The translations under genes and the position numbers were made by a program. Shown here in pieces: positions 33,786 through 42,780 of a stretch of 64,000 nucleotides of DNA. The DNA comes from Actinobacteria bacterium OK074 (GTDB lineage: Bacteria > Actinomycetota > Actinomycetes > Streptomycetales > Streptomycetaceae): NCBI GenBank assembly GCA_001298575.1, contig LJCV01000275.1, forward strand, positions 62,001 to 126,000, given 5' to 3'. The first letter of the stretch is position 1; the number at the start of each line of letters is the position of its first letter. The notes beneath the pieces were generated by a model that worked only from the letters and a program-made list of their open reading frames with translations, ran no database searches and was not told the origin of the DNA.

Positions 33786-34573
33786 GGCGATGCGCCGAAT
33801 TACGCCCGCGAATTGGTCTGCCGCCTGTACGGCTCCGATCAGTTTCCCGAGAGGGAGTTGTCGGCGTCTTCCCTGGTGTGGGCACGTCGTCCGGCCAAGG
33901 CTCTGCTCTCTGGGCTCACCTCACTGTTCGCACTCTCGGAATCCGGCGAGCCCAGGAACTCCTGGCCAAGGACGGCCTGTTGGAGGGACTCGCCGGGTCA
34001 GGGACGTACGTGCGCGGCCCCGCGCGCTATTCACTTCCCGGGCCCTTCCTCGACCTGCTCCCGGCCGGATTCCCTGGCACCTGGGAGGCCCGCAGCGAGC
34101 CGGGGATACCCGCCCCGCAGAACATCGCAGCCCGGCTGGACACCAACGCCGCCGCCCCCTGCGTGCGCACCGACTACACGCTCCTCGCCACCGGGCGGGT
34201 GCCGGTACTGACCATGACGAGCTGGGAACCGATGGCCCTGACCGGTGTCACGCCCGTCGTCCTGCCCGACAGCGGCCCGCTGGCCGGACGCACCGTCACC
34301 GAGCGGATGGCCCACATCGGCATCACCGTGGAACGAGTCATCAAGACGCTCACCCCGGTAGTACTCGCCCCCGACCAGGCGGCCCGTGTGTCCGCAGGCT
34401 CGGGGGCACCGGCTCCCCTCATCTCCCGCACGCACCAGACCTCTGCGGGCCTCCCCGCCGAAACCGCCGACGTCCTCGTACCCGCCGTCCACTGGAACCT
34501 GGTCTACGAACACCGCCTCAACACCGGACGCGGTCCCGATGCGTCGGCTGCGACAACAGTCTCACGCGCGTGA
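33786..34573 (+). pseudogene. Frameshifted GntR-family (HutC/UTRA) regulator
   Basis: The N-terminal winged helix begins in one frame (GDAPNYARELVCRLYGSDQF, PEREL). It continues in another from about 33880 (AQELLAKDGLLEGLAGSGTYV), the GntR ending. The UTRA ligand domain follows intact in the second frame (VRTDYTLLATGRVPVLTMTS, ERMAHIGITVERVI, then HWNLVYEHRLN). HutC/KorSA-type GntR regulators commonly control transfer of Streptomyces elements. The DNA-binding half is broken by at least one indel, so control by this protein has probably been lost. Confidence 0.7.
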
Positions 34574-34686
34574 TACGCGAAGTGCCGCTCACCACGCCCA
34601 AGGGCCATACGGCTGCCGGAGTTGCCGTCGGCGGCTTCGCCGAACAGCTGCGTCGTTCTTCGGGGCCCCGTAACCGTGCTCAAGGA

Positions 34687-35166
34687 TTAGAGGCTGATCC
34701 CGATACCGCGGAGCTTGACCATCCCGGCTGTGTAGCCGCGGCCCCAGCGGGTCATGCTGAAGTCGAGCGTGTCGTCGTAACTGCCCGGCGGGGTTTGGTG
34801 GTTGTGAGAGATGATCCTCCACACGTGGACCACGGGATCACCCGTGTCGGCGAGGTCATGGCCGAGGACGGCGAGGCGCCGCTCCCAGTTCACCTGGCGC
34901 TCGTCGGCGGTCACGTCATCGGCGTAGAGCGCCTGAACCTGCTCATCGGTGACCTCGGCCGGCGCGACGCCGTGCTGAGCCGCCAGGAGATAGAACGCCA
35001 GGGCAAGCCCAGCGGCCCCTTCAGCGATCACGCCCCCGTCGACGGTGATGCTGCGCCCATCGAGCGGCCCTTCGACCAGCAGTACCGTGTGGTCCCACGC
35101 CTTTGTCCATAGCTCCGGGCCGCCCATGGCCTGCCACGCGCGAAGCTGGTCCACGACAGTGGTCAC
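34687..35166 (-). CDS. Hypothetical protein
   Basis: 159 aa from GTG 35166 with GGGGGGAAG upstream. Alpha/beta: VVDQLRAWQAMGGPELW, then HTVLLVEGPLDGRSITVDGG and AAGLALAFYLLAAQHGV, an acidic middle (YADDVTADE), and a final strand region TLDFSMTRWGRG. The start overlaps the stop of the small gene at 35163 (GTGA). No family recognised. Confidence 0.65.
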   Translation of the reverse strand: MTTVVDQLRAWQAMGGPELWTKAWDHTVLLVEGPLDGRSITVDGGVIAEGAAGLALAFYLLAAQHGVAPAEVTDEQVQALYADDVTADERQVNWERRLAVLGHDLADTGDPVVHVWRIISHNHQTPPGSYDDTLDFSMTRWGRGYTAGMVKLRGIGISL

Positions 35167-35303
35167 GGCTTCCCCCCTTCTTGATCATTCACGTCATCGC
35201 TGTGCGACCGCGTACCGGGCGACGGATTGTAGCCGGAACCGGACGACCAGATGGGCATGGACCAGAGCTTCACGCCCAGGCACTCGGCAGGCTCCCGGAC
35301 CAT
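35163..35303 (-). CDS. Very small hypothetical protein
   Basis: About 46 aa from ATG 35303; GGAGG lies only one base upstream, so a downstream in-frame GTG at about 35272 is an alternative. It reads VREPAECLGVKLWSMPIWSS, then GSGYNPSPGTRSHSDD. The GTGA overlap with the following gene supports coupling. Start and function are uncertain. Confidence 0.4.
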   Translation of the reverse strand: MVREPAECLGVKLWSMPIWSSGSGYNPSPGTRSHSDDVNDQEGGKP

Positions 35304-35530
35304 GCCTCCAGCGCGTCCTGCTTTCTCCGGGCGCCGTCGCACGCCCGACGGGGATGACCGCGGACCCCGCCCGTCCGCAGCTGACGTAGATCCACCGTGC
35401 CGCCCGTGAGACGATCCCGTGTATCTCCGGCGGCCTCCCGGCGAAGACCGCTCCGGGAACCTGTCGATCCGACGTGGCGGGCACCGGCCCACGCCACTCT
35501 CGGCCCCTTCACGCGGAAAAGGAGTTCCCG

Positions 35531-36703
35531 TTGACCACGGAGGCGAATGGGACAGCCAGCCCCTGGGACGACGCCGTCCGCCGCGCCACCGCGGTGATCG
35601 AAAGCCGCACGCCGGAGAAGATGGACGAGAACTGCTGGGACCACGTTGCCATCCGCGACATCATCGCCGTCGTCCTCTACGCCCTACACATACGCGACGG
35701 ACAGCACGTCGATACCCTGCCTTGGACGTCGGTACTGTGGTGGCTGCGGGACGACGTACGGGTCATCGAGCTGGTGGAAGACAACGTGGCCGGCGCGGCA
35801 CAGGCGCTCACTGGGCCTGCGGAAGGCCCGGAGGAACAGGTGTTCGCCCACTGGCGGTGGCTGAACCGCACCTGGGACCCCTCCGCACCAATCCTTCCGG
35901 ACAACCAGCCAGCCGTGTCCTGGGACGAACTCTTCCAGTCCCGGAGGTCCGATGCCCACACGGCCGGAACCGGCCCGAAGCCGCGCCTGACGAGCATGAC
36001 CCGAGGCATCGGCAACGGCCTGCCCGACCCGGCCATCGAGGTGTGCACCCACTGGGCCGCAGGCGCGGTCGAGCGGGTACTCGGTGCCGAACACAATGGC
36101 CTGGCCGTCCACCAGCGCGTCCGGGTAACCGACGGCGAGTCCGCCGGTCAGGGCGGCTACGTGCAGGACACCGGCTGGACCGTCGACGACGAAGCAAGGC
36201 AGGTGACCGGGCCGGTCTGCTACCTGGTCGACCTGGACGACGCCGAGGGGGCCAAGCAGATCGACGCCCAGCACCTGGAACCGGCGACCGACCACCGCTG
36301 GCCACGCCGCCCCAACGGAACCCTCAAGGACGGCCCGCTCCCTGGACTCCGTACCCCCTACCCCCCACGCCCATCGTGCGCGGACGACCTGGAGAATCTC
36401 CTCGCCCGAGCCAGCAACCCCGAGGCCGTACCGGAGAACCTCCAGCAGACCATCCGAAACGCACACAGCCACCACCACATCGGCGTACGCTGGCTGGCCA
36501 GCCCGAGACCCCACCGGGCCACCGTACGGATCACCATGCACTGGTACCAGTTGACCGAACGGTACGCATCGGAAGGCCGCGCGGACCTCTGGGAAGTCAT
36601 CGTGACAAAGCACCTCAGAGACAACGACCCCATACACCTGCTCACACTCACCGAGCAGGACGCGAAGGCCCTCGCCGAACAGCACACCGGCCAGACGTTC
36701 TGA
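35531..36703 (+). CDS. Hypothetical protein, mixed domains
   Basis: 390 aa from TTG 35531, directly after AAAAGGAG. Residues 1-115 are helical (DDAVRRATAVIESRTPEKMD, VAIRDIIAVVLYALHIRDG). Residues 170-260 form a beta-rich barrel-like part (QRVRVTDGESAGQGGYVQ, PVCYLVDLDDAEGAKQID). The C-terminal 100 residues are alpha/beta (VRITMHWYQLTERYASEGRA, LWEVIVTKHLRDNDPIHLL). It stands alone, with its own strong ribosome binding site. No family recognised. Confidence 0.7.
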   Translation: MTTEANGTASPWDDAVRRATAVIESRTPEKMDENCWDHVAIRDIIAVVLYALHIRDGQHVDTLPWTSVLWWLRDDVRVIELVEDNVAGAAQALTGPAEGPEEQVFAHWRWLNRTWDPSAPILPDNQPAVSWDELFQSRRSDAHTAGTGPKPRLTSMTRGIGNGLPDPAIEVCTHWAAGAVERVLGAEHNGLAVHQRVRVTDGESAGQGGYVQDTGWTVDDEARQVTGPVCYLVDLDDAEGAKQIDAQHLEPATDHRWPRRPNGTLKDGPLPGLRTPYPPRPSCADDLENLLARASNPEAVPENLQQTIRNAHSHHHIGVRWLASPRPHRATVRITMHWYQLTERYASEGRADLWEVIVTKHLRDNDPIHLLTLTEQDAKALAEQHTGQTF

Positions 36704-37137
36704 CGGCCGGTCCGACAGCCCGCCGTACGTCCGCGGCCCCAACGGCACAGCCGCACTCACGTGCCACGAGTCTCTTTCAGGACGTCGGCGTGCTCCGCCG
36801 GGCTCGCCGGAGGCTCCTGTCGCTACCGGAGACAACGTACCGGGAGTCGGGATCCGAGGTACCTGGCCACTTCGACCTGGGACATTGCAGCAGTTGAACA
36901 CCACCCGGGCTCGGATTCCTACCCTCGGCCTCGGATTCAAGACAGACGGTGTGCCAGCTCCGAGCGGTGTCCGGTTGTAGAGTCTTACGTGAAGCGCGGA
37001 GTATGGGGAGTTCCGAGACCCAGCGCTCTCAACACTTCCACCGGGCTTGGCCATCACCCCAGCACTAACGAAGCCGGATTTCGGACGGCGAGCCGTTAGG
37101 CGGCAAGGTCCTCCGTTCACCATGGAGTTGTCGCCCC
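36704..37137. other. 434-nt gap without a recognised gene
   Basis: Frames here lack protein-like composition. The region precedes the small membrane-protein gene and may hold its promoter; no confident -10/-35 pair or hairpin was identified. Confidence 0.4.
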
Positions 37138-37302
37138 GTGTCCTTCCTGTGGCCGTTCCCCTTCCTTCCCTCACTGGCGCTGACGGCAGTCGTCGTGTTT
37201 TGCGCGCTCTTCGCTACGCTCACCTCCGACGACCAAAAGTCACGCCGCGCTATCGAGGTCGTCAAGTTGCTTCGCGGCAACCTGCCACGAAGCAAGCGGT
37301 AG
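37138..37302 (+). CDS. Small single-TM protein
   Basis: 54 aa from GTG 37138. It has one hydrophobic helix (LWPFPFLPSLALTAVVVFC, then ALFATLTS) and a basic cytoplasmic end (DDQKSRRAIEVVKLLRGN, ending PRSKR), so it is predicted N-out. The spacing to GGAG at 37124 is long. It is followed eight bases later by a 38-bp palindrome that would terminate it. Function unknown. Confidence 0.6.
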   Translation: MSFLWPFPFLPSLALTAVVVFCALFATLTSDDQKSRRAIEVVKLLRGNLPRSKR

Positions 37303-37310
37303 ATCTGCAC

Positions 37311-37348
37311 GGCATTGTGTTCCTCGCCATGGCGAGGAACACAATGCC
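37311..37348. terminator. 38-bp perfect palindrome between convergent genes
   Basis: Nineteen-nucleotide arms (GGCATTGTGTTCCTCGCCA and its exact complement) meet without a spacer. It sits 8 nt after the small membrane-protein gene and 25 nt after the ImuB-like gene on the other strand, so it can terminate both. A zero-loop perfect palindrome of this length is unusual and could also be a protein-binding site. Confidence 0.8.
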
Positions 37349-37373
37349 TACCCGACGCGAATCCGGAAGGCGG

Positions 37374-38345
37374 TCAGGTCAGTCCCGCTGTGCTGGCGGG
37401 CCGGACGGCGTTGGGGCCGTAGCGTGTCCGGGCCCGGTCGGCTGCGGCCTCGATCCGGTGTGCCTTGTCCTCGCCCGTGTCGAAGGTGAGTTGCCGGGTG
37501 GCGGAGTCCGCGTTGAACAGGCCGTCTGCCCGCAGGGTGAGGGAGCGGACTCTGGCGCGTTGCAGGCCGAGGGCGGCGTGCAGGGTGTGGGCAGTGGAGC
37601 GGAGGTGGGGGCTGTGTGCGGTGGGTTCGGGCAGGGTGCGGTTGCGTGTGGTGGTTGCGTGAGTGGCGTATCGGACGGTCAAAGTCAGGGTTCGGCAGAC
37701 CTGGTGCTCGGTGCGGAGCTGGGTCCCGAGGCGTTCGGCGAGGTGGGACAGGGCGCGGCGGTGCTGGCCGGGATCGAGTTCGTCATGCCCGAAGTGATGC
37801 TCGGCAGCAAGAAAACGGGGTAGGGCGCCGGGGACGACCCGGGTGGGATCGATGCCCGCTGCGCGCTGGTGGAGCTGGCGCGCGGCGGTTGTGCCGAGGA
37901 TGCGCTGGAGGGTGGGCAGGGGGGTGGTGGTGATGGTGTCGAGGGTGGTCAGGCCGTAGGAGGCCAGGGTCCGCACGGTCGCGGGGCCGGTGCCGGGCAG
38001 GGCGGTGGCCGGCAGACCTGCGAGGAAGCCGGTGATGGCGTGGGGGGTGTCGGGGATGATGCGGATGGTGCCGGGGGGTGTGCGGGTGGCGGCCATCTGG
38101 GCGAGCAGGGGGTTGGGGGCGATGCCGATGGTGCAGTCGGCGTCGAAGCCGGCGGCGGCGCGCATACGGATCAGGGCCGCTAGTTGGGCAGGGTCGCGCT
38201 GGAAGTAGCGGACGCTTCCCGAGACGTCGGCGAGAGCCGCGTCGGGTGGCAGTGGCTGCGCGACGGGGGTGATCTCGCCGAGCAGGCCGAGGAGTTGGCG
38301 GTGGGTGGTTTCGGTGCACGGGCCGAAGTGGACGTAGAGGATCAT
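37374..38345 (-). CDS. imuB-like: Y-family polymerase-like protein (ImuB-like, catalytically degenerate)
   Basis: 323 aa from ATG 38345, seven bases after the dnaE2 stop. It retains Y-family structure: TIGIAPNPLLAQMAATRTP (palm), LPGTGPATVRTLASYGLTTL (helix-hairpin-helix thumb) and a little-finger region (LTVRYATHATTTRNR). The N-terminal DxD metal motif is absent (MILYVHFGPCTETTH), and the second acidic motif is replaced by ADVSGSVRYF. This matches ImuB, a non-catalytic adaptor that links a DnaE2 polymerase to the sliding clamp in SOS mutagenesis. It is shorter than chromosomal ImuB (about 500 aa), and a clamp-binding motif was not located. Confidence 0.75.
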   Translation of the reverse strand: MILYVHFGPCTETTHRQLLGLLGEITPVAQPLPPDAALADVSGSVRYFQRDPAQLAALIRMRAAAGFDADCTIGIAPNPLLAQMAATRTPPGTIRIIPDTPHAITGFLAGLPATALPGTGPATVRTLASYGLTTLDTITTTPLPTLQRILGTTAARQLHQRAAGIDPTRVVPGALPRFLAAEHHFGHDELDPGQHRRALSHLAERLGTQLRTEHQVCRTLTLTVRYATHATTTRNRTLPEPTAHSPHLRSTAHTLHAALGLQRARVRSLTLRADGLFNADSATRQLTFDTGEDKAHRIEAAADRARTRYGPNAVRPASTAGLT

Positions 38346-38352
38346 CGCTGGG

Positions 38353-41300
38353 TTATCCCGCGCTTCCGGGGCTGGAGTGGTGGAAGGTCCGTCCGTGGCC
38401 GGGCGTGCCGGGGGGTTTCAGGTCGGCCCAGGGGTGCAGCGCGGAGCCGGTCGGCTGGGTGAGGGGCCGGTGCGCTGCGGCGGGGCGGGTGGTGGGGTGT
38501 GGGCGGGCGAGGTAGTCGGCGACGGCGGCCGGGCCGCCCTCGCGGTGCAGGTCGATCAGCTCGGCCAGGTTCCAGGCGGCGGTGGCGGTGATGCTGAGGG
38601 CGCGCGGTGGGCGGCGGACTACGGTGCCGCGTACCAGCAGCAGGGTGCTGTGGAAGACGGTGTGGGCGCAGCGTGGGTGGCTGTCCTCGAAGAACGCGAG
38701 GTCGGCCAGGCCGGTGGGGTCGTCGAGGGTGACGAAGATGATCCGCTGCGGCTCCCGCGCAGTCACTTCCCCGTACGGGCTTGACTTGGTGCGGTGAAGG
38801 ACCGGCGGGGTCTGGGTGGCGACCTTCACCCCGGCGACCAGGACGGTGGCGCCGTGCCGCAGCCGCGGCAGATCGGCGGCGGGCGTCGCGCCGATGTCGG
38901 CGAGCAGGGACCGGTGTTCGTCGAGGAGATGCCGGGAGACGTCCATGCCGAGCACGTCCAGCTCGGCGGCCAGCTGTTCGGAGCCGGACATGAGAGGCAG
39001 TCCGACGACCGAGGTGGCGGCGGAGGTCGCGGCGGCGGGACGGTCGCCCGTGCTGGTCTCGCCGCTCCCGTTGCTCTCGCCGGTCTCCAGGGGGAGCTGG
39101 CCCGCCGCGGAGCCGTTGCCGTGGCCGGAGCGGTGCAGTTCGGTGACCTTCAGCAGCAGGTCGCGGCGGGCGCCGAACGCGTCCAGTGCCCCGACCTGTG
39201 CCAGGCGTTCGGCCAGGGGACGGCTGGGGCGGGCGCGCTGCCAGAAGTCGCCCAGCGAGGTGTAGGGCTGCCCGTCGGTGATGCGTCCGCTCTCGGCCTC
39301 GGTGATGCCTCGGACCTGGGACAGGCCGATCCGCACCCCCCATTTCCCGGACACCAGTTCGATTGCGTGTGCAGTCTGGGAGCGGTTGATGTCGGGCAGC
39401 AGCAGCGGGACCCCGTGCCGGCGGGCGTCCGCCACGAGCACGCGCTTGTGGTACATCCCCGGATCGTGCGTGAGCAGCCCCGCCAGCAGGGCCGCCGTCC
39501 GGTGCGCCTTGAGCCAGCTGGACTGGTAGGCGGGCTGCGCGAACGCCGCCGCGTGCGCCTTCGCGAAGCCGAAACTCCCGAAGTTCTCCAGGACCTCCCA
39601 CACCTCCCGCACGGCCTGCGCCGGGTAGCCGCGGGTGCGGGCCGCGGCGGCGAACCAGGCCCGCATACGGCCACGGCGCTCCGGGGCGGACAGTGCGCGG
39701 CGCGCCTCGTCGGCCATGCCGCGGTCGCAGCCGGTCATCGTCACCAGGATCGCGATGACCTGTTCATGGAAGACGACCTGCCCCTCGGTCTCCTCCAGGA
39801 CCGGTTTGAGGTCCTGGTGCGGGTAGCGGGCCTGGATCCGGCCGTCGCGGGCCTCGATCAGCGGGCTGACCATGTTCGCCGCCACCGGGCCCGGCCGGAA
39901 CAGGCTGATGTCGATGACCAGGTCGAGAAACGACCGCGGCCGTAGATTTTGCACAAGCTCCCGCTGGCCCGGGCTCTCCAGCTGGAAGGTGCCCAGGGTG
40001 TCCCCGGAGGAGATCAGGTCGTAGGTGGCCGGATCGTCGGGGGGTACCTGTGCGGGGTCGTCGAGGTCGAGGCGTTCGCCGGTGACCCGCTCGATCTCGG
40101 CGACCGCGTGCGCGAGGGCCGACTGCATCCGCACCCCGATGACGTCGATCTTGGGGTGGCCGGTGTCCTCGATGTCCTCCTTGTCGAACTGGGACATGAC
40201 GATGTTCTCCACGCCGGTCGGCGCCACCGGGGTGCGCGCCAGGAGCCCGGCGTTGGAGACCAGCAGCCCGCACGGGTGCATCGCCGCCTCGTGCGGCAGC
40301 CCGTCCAGCGCCTCCACCAGCTCCCACAACCGGCCGTGATCCTCGCCGGCGACCTCGCGCAGTTCCGGCAGCTCGGCCAGCGCCGCCCGCACGTCCTTGG
40401 CCCGGATGTGCGGAAACGCCTTCCCCAGCCGCGCCGCCCGCCCCGGATCCATGCCCCGCGCCCGCGCCACGTCCTCGATCGCCCCGCGCGCCCGGTACGT
40501 CTTGTACACCGCCAGCGTCGCCACCCGGCCGCCCCCGAACCGCTCCCGCACCGCCCGGTACACCTCCAGGCGGCGGGCCGATTCCACGTCCAGGTCGATG
40601 TCCGGCAGCGCGGACCGCCGCGCCGACAAGAACCGCTCCATGACCAGGCCGTGCGCCACCGGATCGACCGGACTGATCCCCAGCAGATGCGTCACCAGCG
40701 AGCCGACCCCCGAACCACGCGCCGCCACCCGGATCCCCAACCGCCGCGCCTCCCTTGCGACTTCGGCGACGGTCAGGAAATAGGAGGCGAACCCGTGCCC
40801 GGCAATGATCCGCAGTTCGTCCTCCAGCCGGTCCCACCGCCCGGCGTCCCGGTGATAGCCGCGGTCCATCATCCCCGCCGCACACCGCCCCGCCAGCACC
40901 CGCCCGGCCGACTGCGCCCCGGCACCCACCAGTTCGGGCTCCGGCAGATTCAACCGCCCCAGCCCGAACGCCTCACCCGGATCGACCACACACGCCGACG
41001 CCGTCTCCTCCGTCGCCTTCAGCAACTCCTGCGCCAGCGCACCACGCCCGCCAGCGGCCTCGGCGACCTGCCCGGCAATCCGCTCCATCTCCCCGGCGTC
41101 CTTCAGCCACCGCTGCCCGCTGTCCAGCCCGGCCGCGTCCCGGACATCCACCGGCACCAGCAGCCGCGCGGAATCCAGGATGTCCGCCACCTCCCGCTGC
41201 CCCGGATCGGCATACCGGACGCTGTTGCTGAGCACGGCCGTCACCCGCTGCCCGGCAGCGAAACCCGCCATCCGCGCGGCCAGCCGCAACGACCCCGCCC

Positions 41301-41886
41301 CGGTACCGGGCCGCCCGTGACAGACCACCTCCAGCCGCAAAGCCTCCCCGAACCGCTCCCGCCACGGCTCCAGCAGCACCGCCGCCCGGTCCGGCCGCCC
41401 CGCCGCCAACGCCCGCCCCTCCTCGGACTCCGCCCCCAGCAACACGAACAACCCGCCGTCCCCGACGAGGTCCTCCCAGCCGATCCCCCCGGCCGACCCA
41501 GCCGACACCAGACGGCACAACCCGGCCCAGCCCGATACAGACCGGGCCACGAACACCGCCCGCAACGACGCCTCCACCACAAAAGCCCCACCCCCGGCCG
41601 GCGTACGCCGCCGCCCCAACCCGGCCGCACCCAACCCGGCCGCACCCGGCCCAGCCGGGCCGGGCCCCGGCGCCCCGGGCACCGCAAGATCAGCGCCGAA
41701 CAACGGCCGCACCCCGGCCCGCTCACACGCCTTCGCGAACCGCACAGCACCCGCCAGGGAATCCCGGTCCGTCAACGCCAGGGCATCCAGCCCCCGCTCC
41801 GCCGCACGCTCCGCCAACGCCCCAGGGTGGCTGGCCCCGTAACGCAGCGAGTAACCGGAGGAGACATGGAGATGCGTAAACGACAT
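38353..41886 (-). CDS. dnaE2: Error-prone DNA polymerase DnaE2/ImuC-like
   Basis: 1177 aa from ATG 41886 (AGGGGGTG upstream). It has an N-terminal PHP domain (THLHVSSGYSLRYGASHPG), a palm with PDIDLDVE at 428-435 and the third catalytic Asp in KIDVIG near 581, and the DnaE-typical TFQLESPGQRELV, FGSFGFAKAHAAAFA and OB-fold GATVLVAGVKVAT. DnaE2 polymerases copy damaged DNA without proofreading and need ImuB. It is transcribed with the ImuB-like gene, and a near-perfect LexA box lies 73 nt 5' of the ATG. All three catalytic acids are present. No imuA gene lies beside it. Confidence 0.88.
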   Translation of the reverse strand: MSFTHLHVSSGYSLRYGASHPGALAERAAERGLDALALTDRDSLAGAVRFAKACERAGVRPLFGADLAVPGAPGPGPAGPGAAGLGAAGLGRRRTPAGGGAFVVEASLRAVFVARSVSGWAGLCRLVSAGSAGGIGWEDLVGDGGLFVLLGAESEEGRALAAGRPDRAAVLLEPWRERFGEALRLEVVCHGRPGTGAGSLRLAARMAGFAAGQRVTAVLSNSVRYADPGQREVADILDSARLLVPVDVRDAAGLDSGQRWLKDAGEMERIAGQVAEAAGGRGALAQELLKATEETASACVVDPGEAFGLGRLNLPEPELVGAGAQSAGRVLAGRCAAGMMDRGYHRDAGRWDRLEDELRIIAGHGFASYFLTVAEVAREARRLGIRVAARGSGVGSLVTHLLGISPVDPVAHGLVMERFLSARRSALPDIDLDVESARRLEVYRAVRERFGGGRVATLAVYKTYRARGAIEDVARARGMDPGRAARLGKAFPHIRAKDVRAALAELPELREVAGEDHGRLWELVEALDGLPHEAAMHPCGLLVSNAGLLARTPVAPTGVENIVMSQFDKEDIEDTGHPKIDVIGVRMQSALAHAVAEIERVTGERLDLDDPAQVPPDDPATYDLISSGDTLGTFQLESPGQRELVQNLRPRSFLDLVIDISLFRPGPVAANMVSPLIEARDGRIQARYPHQDLKPVLEETEGQVVFHEQVIAILVTMTGCDRGMADEARRALSAPERRGRMRAWFAAAARTRGYPAQAVREVWEVLENFGSFGFAKAHAAAFAQPAYQSSWLKAHRTAALLAGLLTHDPGMYHKRVLVADARRHGVPLLLPDINRSQTAHAIELVSGKWGVRIGLSQVRGITEAESGRITDGQPYTSLGDFWQRARPSRPLAERLAQVGALDAFGARRDLLLKVTELHRSGHGNGSAAGQLPLETGESNGSGETSTGDRPAAATSAATSVVGLPLMSGSEQLAAELDVLGMDVSRHLLDEHRSLLADIGATPAADLPRLRHGATVLVAGVKVATQTPPVLHRTKSSPYGEVTAREPQRIIFVTLDDPTGLADLAFFEDSHPRCAHTVFHSTLLLVRGTVVRRPPRALSITATAAWNLAELIDLHREGGPAAVADYLARPHPTTRPAAAHRPLTQPTGSALHPWADLKPPGTPGHGRTFHHSSPGSAG

Positions 41887-42234
41887 ACACACCCCCTGGC
41901 ATCCATAACTACCCCTTTGTCCGTCTCGCTCCGTGAAGGCATCACCCTAACCCAAGACTCGCACGCCCGTTCGATAACCGCAGGCCGGGACCCCCAGCAT
42001 CGGCCCAGTGGCTGGGCCCGGCCACTCGACCCCACGAATCCTCTCCGTCCAGCGGCAGCCACCGCGATCGATCCCACGGAGCCGCCGGACCAAAACGGCC
42101 AACGTCGTGAACCGCCGCCCCGTCAGCACCGAAACCGCTCGATCCACTCGGACCACTCGCCGGGATCACCTCGCCCGCGGCCAGACCAACACACCAACAT
42201 CCCAGCAGCCATGGGGCGGCTTTTGACGACCCGT
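41887..42234. promoter_or_regulatory. 348-nt upstream region of the dnaE2 operon
   Basis: It holds the LexA-like site and, on the dnaE2 strand, a TAGGGT 19 nt downstream of TCGAAC that could be the -10, so the operator would cover the -35 region. No gene is seen in either strand. Confidence 0.5.
41959..41974 (-). promoter_or_regulatory. LexA (SOS) box upstream of dnaE2
   Basis: On the dnaE2 strand the sequence is TCGAAC-GGGC-GTGCGA. The actinobacterial LexA consensus is TCGAAC-N4-GTTCGA, so eleven of twelve half-site bases match. Position 73-88 nt before the ATG fits an operator over the promoter. LexA control of imuB/dnaE2 is established in mycobacteria; here it is inferred. Confidence 0.65.
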
Positions 42235-42780
42235 TCAACGACCGTGAGTTCGGCGCTCCAGAAGGTTGAGACGCTCGACGGCGGTCTTGACGTCGATCTG
42301 TGCCGTGCGCGCGACTTCGGTCATCCTGCTGAACCTTTCGCGGTCCTCCGGGACGCGCGCGGCTTCCTCTCGGCGGATTCGTGTCTCCTCGGATCCGCCG
42401 ACCCACGGCGAACGGATCCGGCGAGCGGGCGCGAGCGCGAACAACTCGTCCCAGGCACCGGCCGCACGGGTCGCCGCGAGCTTGAGCGTCTCGTCGTCGC
42501 GCCGCACGGCCGAGTCACGGAGAGCGCGTGCGATCTCACGGCGGTCTTCGTCCAGGAACCAGTCCGTGCGCCGTTCCGCGGACGTTACGTCTTCCAGGAG
42601 AGAGCGGAACCGGACGAGTTGCATCCGGAGCTCTTCGGCCTCGGGGCCGAGAGCGATTTTTTGTCGGACCGTCCACGCTTTGCGCATGAGCGTTCCCATG
42701 GTCACGAGAAAAGCGAGCCAACCCGGTACGAACTTGGGCCAGTCGGCCCACCATGCCGAGTCAGCAGCGGCAGTAGTCAT
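42235..42780 (-). CDS. Membrane-anchored coiled-coil hypothetical protein
   Basis: 181 aa from ATG 42780. One TM helix at about 13-31 (WPKFVPGWLAFLVTMGTLM) is followed by a highly charged helical body (EELRMQLVRFRSLLEDVTSA, DEDRREIARALRDSAVRRD, ERFSRMTEVARTAQIDVKTA) likely to coil in the cytoplasm. It resembles small anchored proteins found beside defence or stress genes, but no family is claimed. Confidence 0.65.
   Translation of the reverse strand: MTTAAADSAWWADWPKFVPGWLAFLVTMGTLMRKAWTVRQKIALGPEAEELRMQLVRFRSLLEDVTSAERRTDWFLDEDRREIARALRDSAVRRDDETLKLAATRAAGAWDELFALAPARRIRSPWVGGSEETRIRREEAARVPEDRERFSRMTEVARTAQIDVKTAVERLNLLERRTHGR

Noticed and set aside
37374-38345. Active DNA polymerase IV (DinB)
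   Set aside because: The DxD and SIDE-type catalytic motifs are missing, and it is coupled to dnaE2, so an ImuB-like adaptor is the better call.
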